From Nymphaea colorata (taxonomy: Eukaryota; Streptophyta; Magnoliopsida; Nymphaeales; Nymphaeaceae), in NCBI RefSeq assembly GCF_008831285.2, contig NC_045145.1, positions 4,196,723 to 4,256,722 on the forward strand: a stretch of 60,000 bases of DNA. The letters run 5' to 3'. This document shows, piece after piece, positions 59,362 to 60,000 of the stretch. Under the pieces are notes generated by a model. The model was not told the DNA's origin. It made no database searches and was given only the letters and a program-made list of their open reading frames with translations. The position numbers and the translations under genes were made by a program. Position 1 is the first letter of the stretch. Every line of letters begins with the position of its first letter.

Positions 59362-60000
59362 ATGGCCACTCCACATGCACTAGTCATTCCCTTCTATGGG
59401 CAAGGCCATGTAGCACCTCTCATGGACCTCTCACATCACCTAGCAGATCATGGTGTTCTTGTTACCTTCGTATACACGGAGTACGTCCACAGACATGTGA
59501 CGGCAGCACTGCCGGAAAACTTTTGCAGTGACTATGTTGGAAGAATCAGGCTGGCGTCCATACCCGACGGCTTAGCTAGTGATGAGGACCGCCAAGATTT
59601 ATACAAGGTTTTTTCTGCCATATCAAACACCATGCCGAGTTTCCTAGAGGAGCTCATACAAAAGCTGCGTGAGAAGGATGAACCCTAGATTACTTTTGTA
59701 ATTGCTGATATGGTTATGTGATTCGTTTTAGATGTTGCCAAGAAACTCAACCTTCCGAGAGCTGCCTTCTGGCCTGCCTCATCCTGGACACTAGCCACCG
59801 TCCTCAACATTCCAAAGCTAATTGTTGATGGAATCATAGATCAGAATGGTAAATTCTACCCTCCAGCAAATGATTTCAATGAACTGCATGCTCAAGTTCC
59901 TATTAGTGTACTTCTGCTAGAGTATTTGGATTGTGTGCATATACGACAGATGAAATTTTAAAAGCATCCCATAGACAATTGAATGTTTGAAACTTGATTT
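59362..60000 (+). pseudogene. UGT83A-like glycosyltransferase, exon 1 with two stops, continues beyond window (UGT3)
   Basis: ATG at 59362 begins MATPHALVIPFYGQGHVAPL, with the catalytic His16 context intact. Exon 1 runs to 59848, is 487 nt as in UGT1, and ends AGAATG before gtaaat, so no indel has occurred. Two stops interrupt it: TAG at 59686-59688 (Lys-Ile-Thr in UGT1 gives the context) and TGA at 59713-59733 where UGT1 has Gly in TMGFLLDV. The Asp equivalent to Asp116 remains in IADMV. The rest of the window is intron. A catataagag TATA-like word lies ~75 bp upstream. Exon 2 cannot be judged here. Unless these are sequencing errors, the gene is inactive. Confidence 0.85.

Overview
This is a 60 kb piece of nuclear DNA from a flowering plant, AT-rich and heavily loaded with transposons. 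The plant assignment rests on UDP-glycosyltransferases with the plant PSPG signature, a PLS-class pentatricopeptide repeat (PPR) gene of E type, Ale/Retrofit-like and Tork/TNT1-like Copia elements, an L1 LINE, plant hAT elements with the CAGGGGCGGAGCC-type terminus, and (GA)n/(TA)n microsatellites. I cannot name the species from sequence alone. Only two genes look intact: a UGT83A-like glycosyltransferase (27805-30411, two exons, +) and an intronless PPR gene (12696-14438, -).

Layout. 1-11346 and 42847-54475 are two copies of one segmental duplication. Each starts with a stub of a UGT exon 1, then microsatellites and non-coding DNA, then a decayed L1 LINE. Each copy carries one Copia element that the other lacks: Copia-A (3919-9256) sits inside the LINE of copy 1, and Copia-C (46109-51523) sits at the LINE border of copy 2. 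Between the copies lie the PPR gene, a 336-bp tandem repeat (16155-16829), a 5.2 kb hAT element with a broken transposase (18038-23218), two SINE-like sequences, and a tandem pair of UGT genes. After the second copy come MITE-like elements (56473-56936; 58092-59202) and a third UGT (59362 to the window end) with two stop codons in exon 1.

The UGT family is the main theme. UGT1 is intact. UGT2 (36950-40225) is a close paralogue whose first codons and upstream region have been replaced by a piece of the L1 LINE that came with a second copy of Copia-A (Copia-B, 32697-36038). A 17-bp tandem duplication just after the captured ATG then destroys the frame. UGT3 and the two stubs are further dead members. 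UGT1 and UGT2 share exon, intron and 3' flank. hAT insertions with perfect 8-bp target duplications have since separated them: 567 bp downstream of UGT1 and 164 bp in the UGT2 intron.

A 100-N assembly gap (32597-32696) lies directly before Copia-B. The ~0.9 kb after it shows a run of single-base homopolymer contractions relative to Copia-A, so sequence quality and long-range order there should be treated with care. I found no CRISPR array, rRNA or convincing tRNA gene. I did not find a clearly new biological system. The most notable observation is the LINE/Copia segment fused to a UGT start codon.
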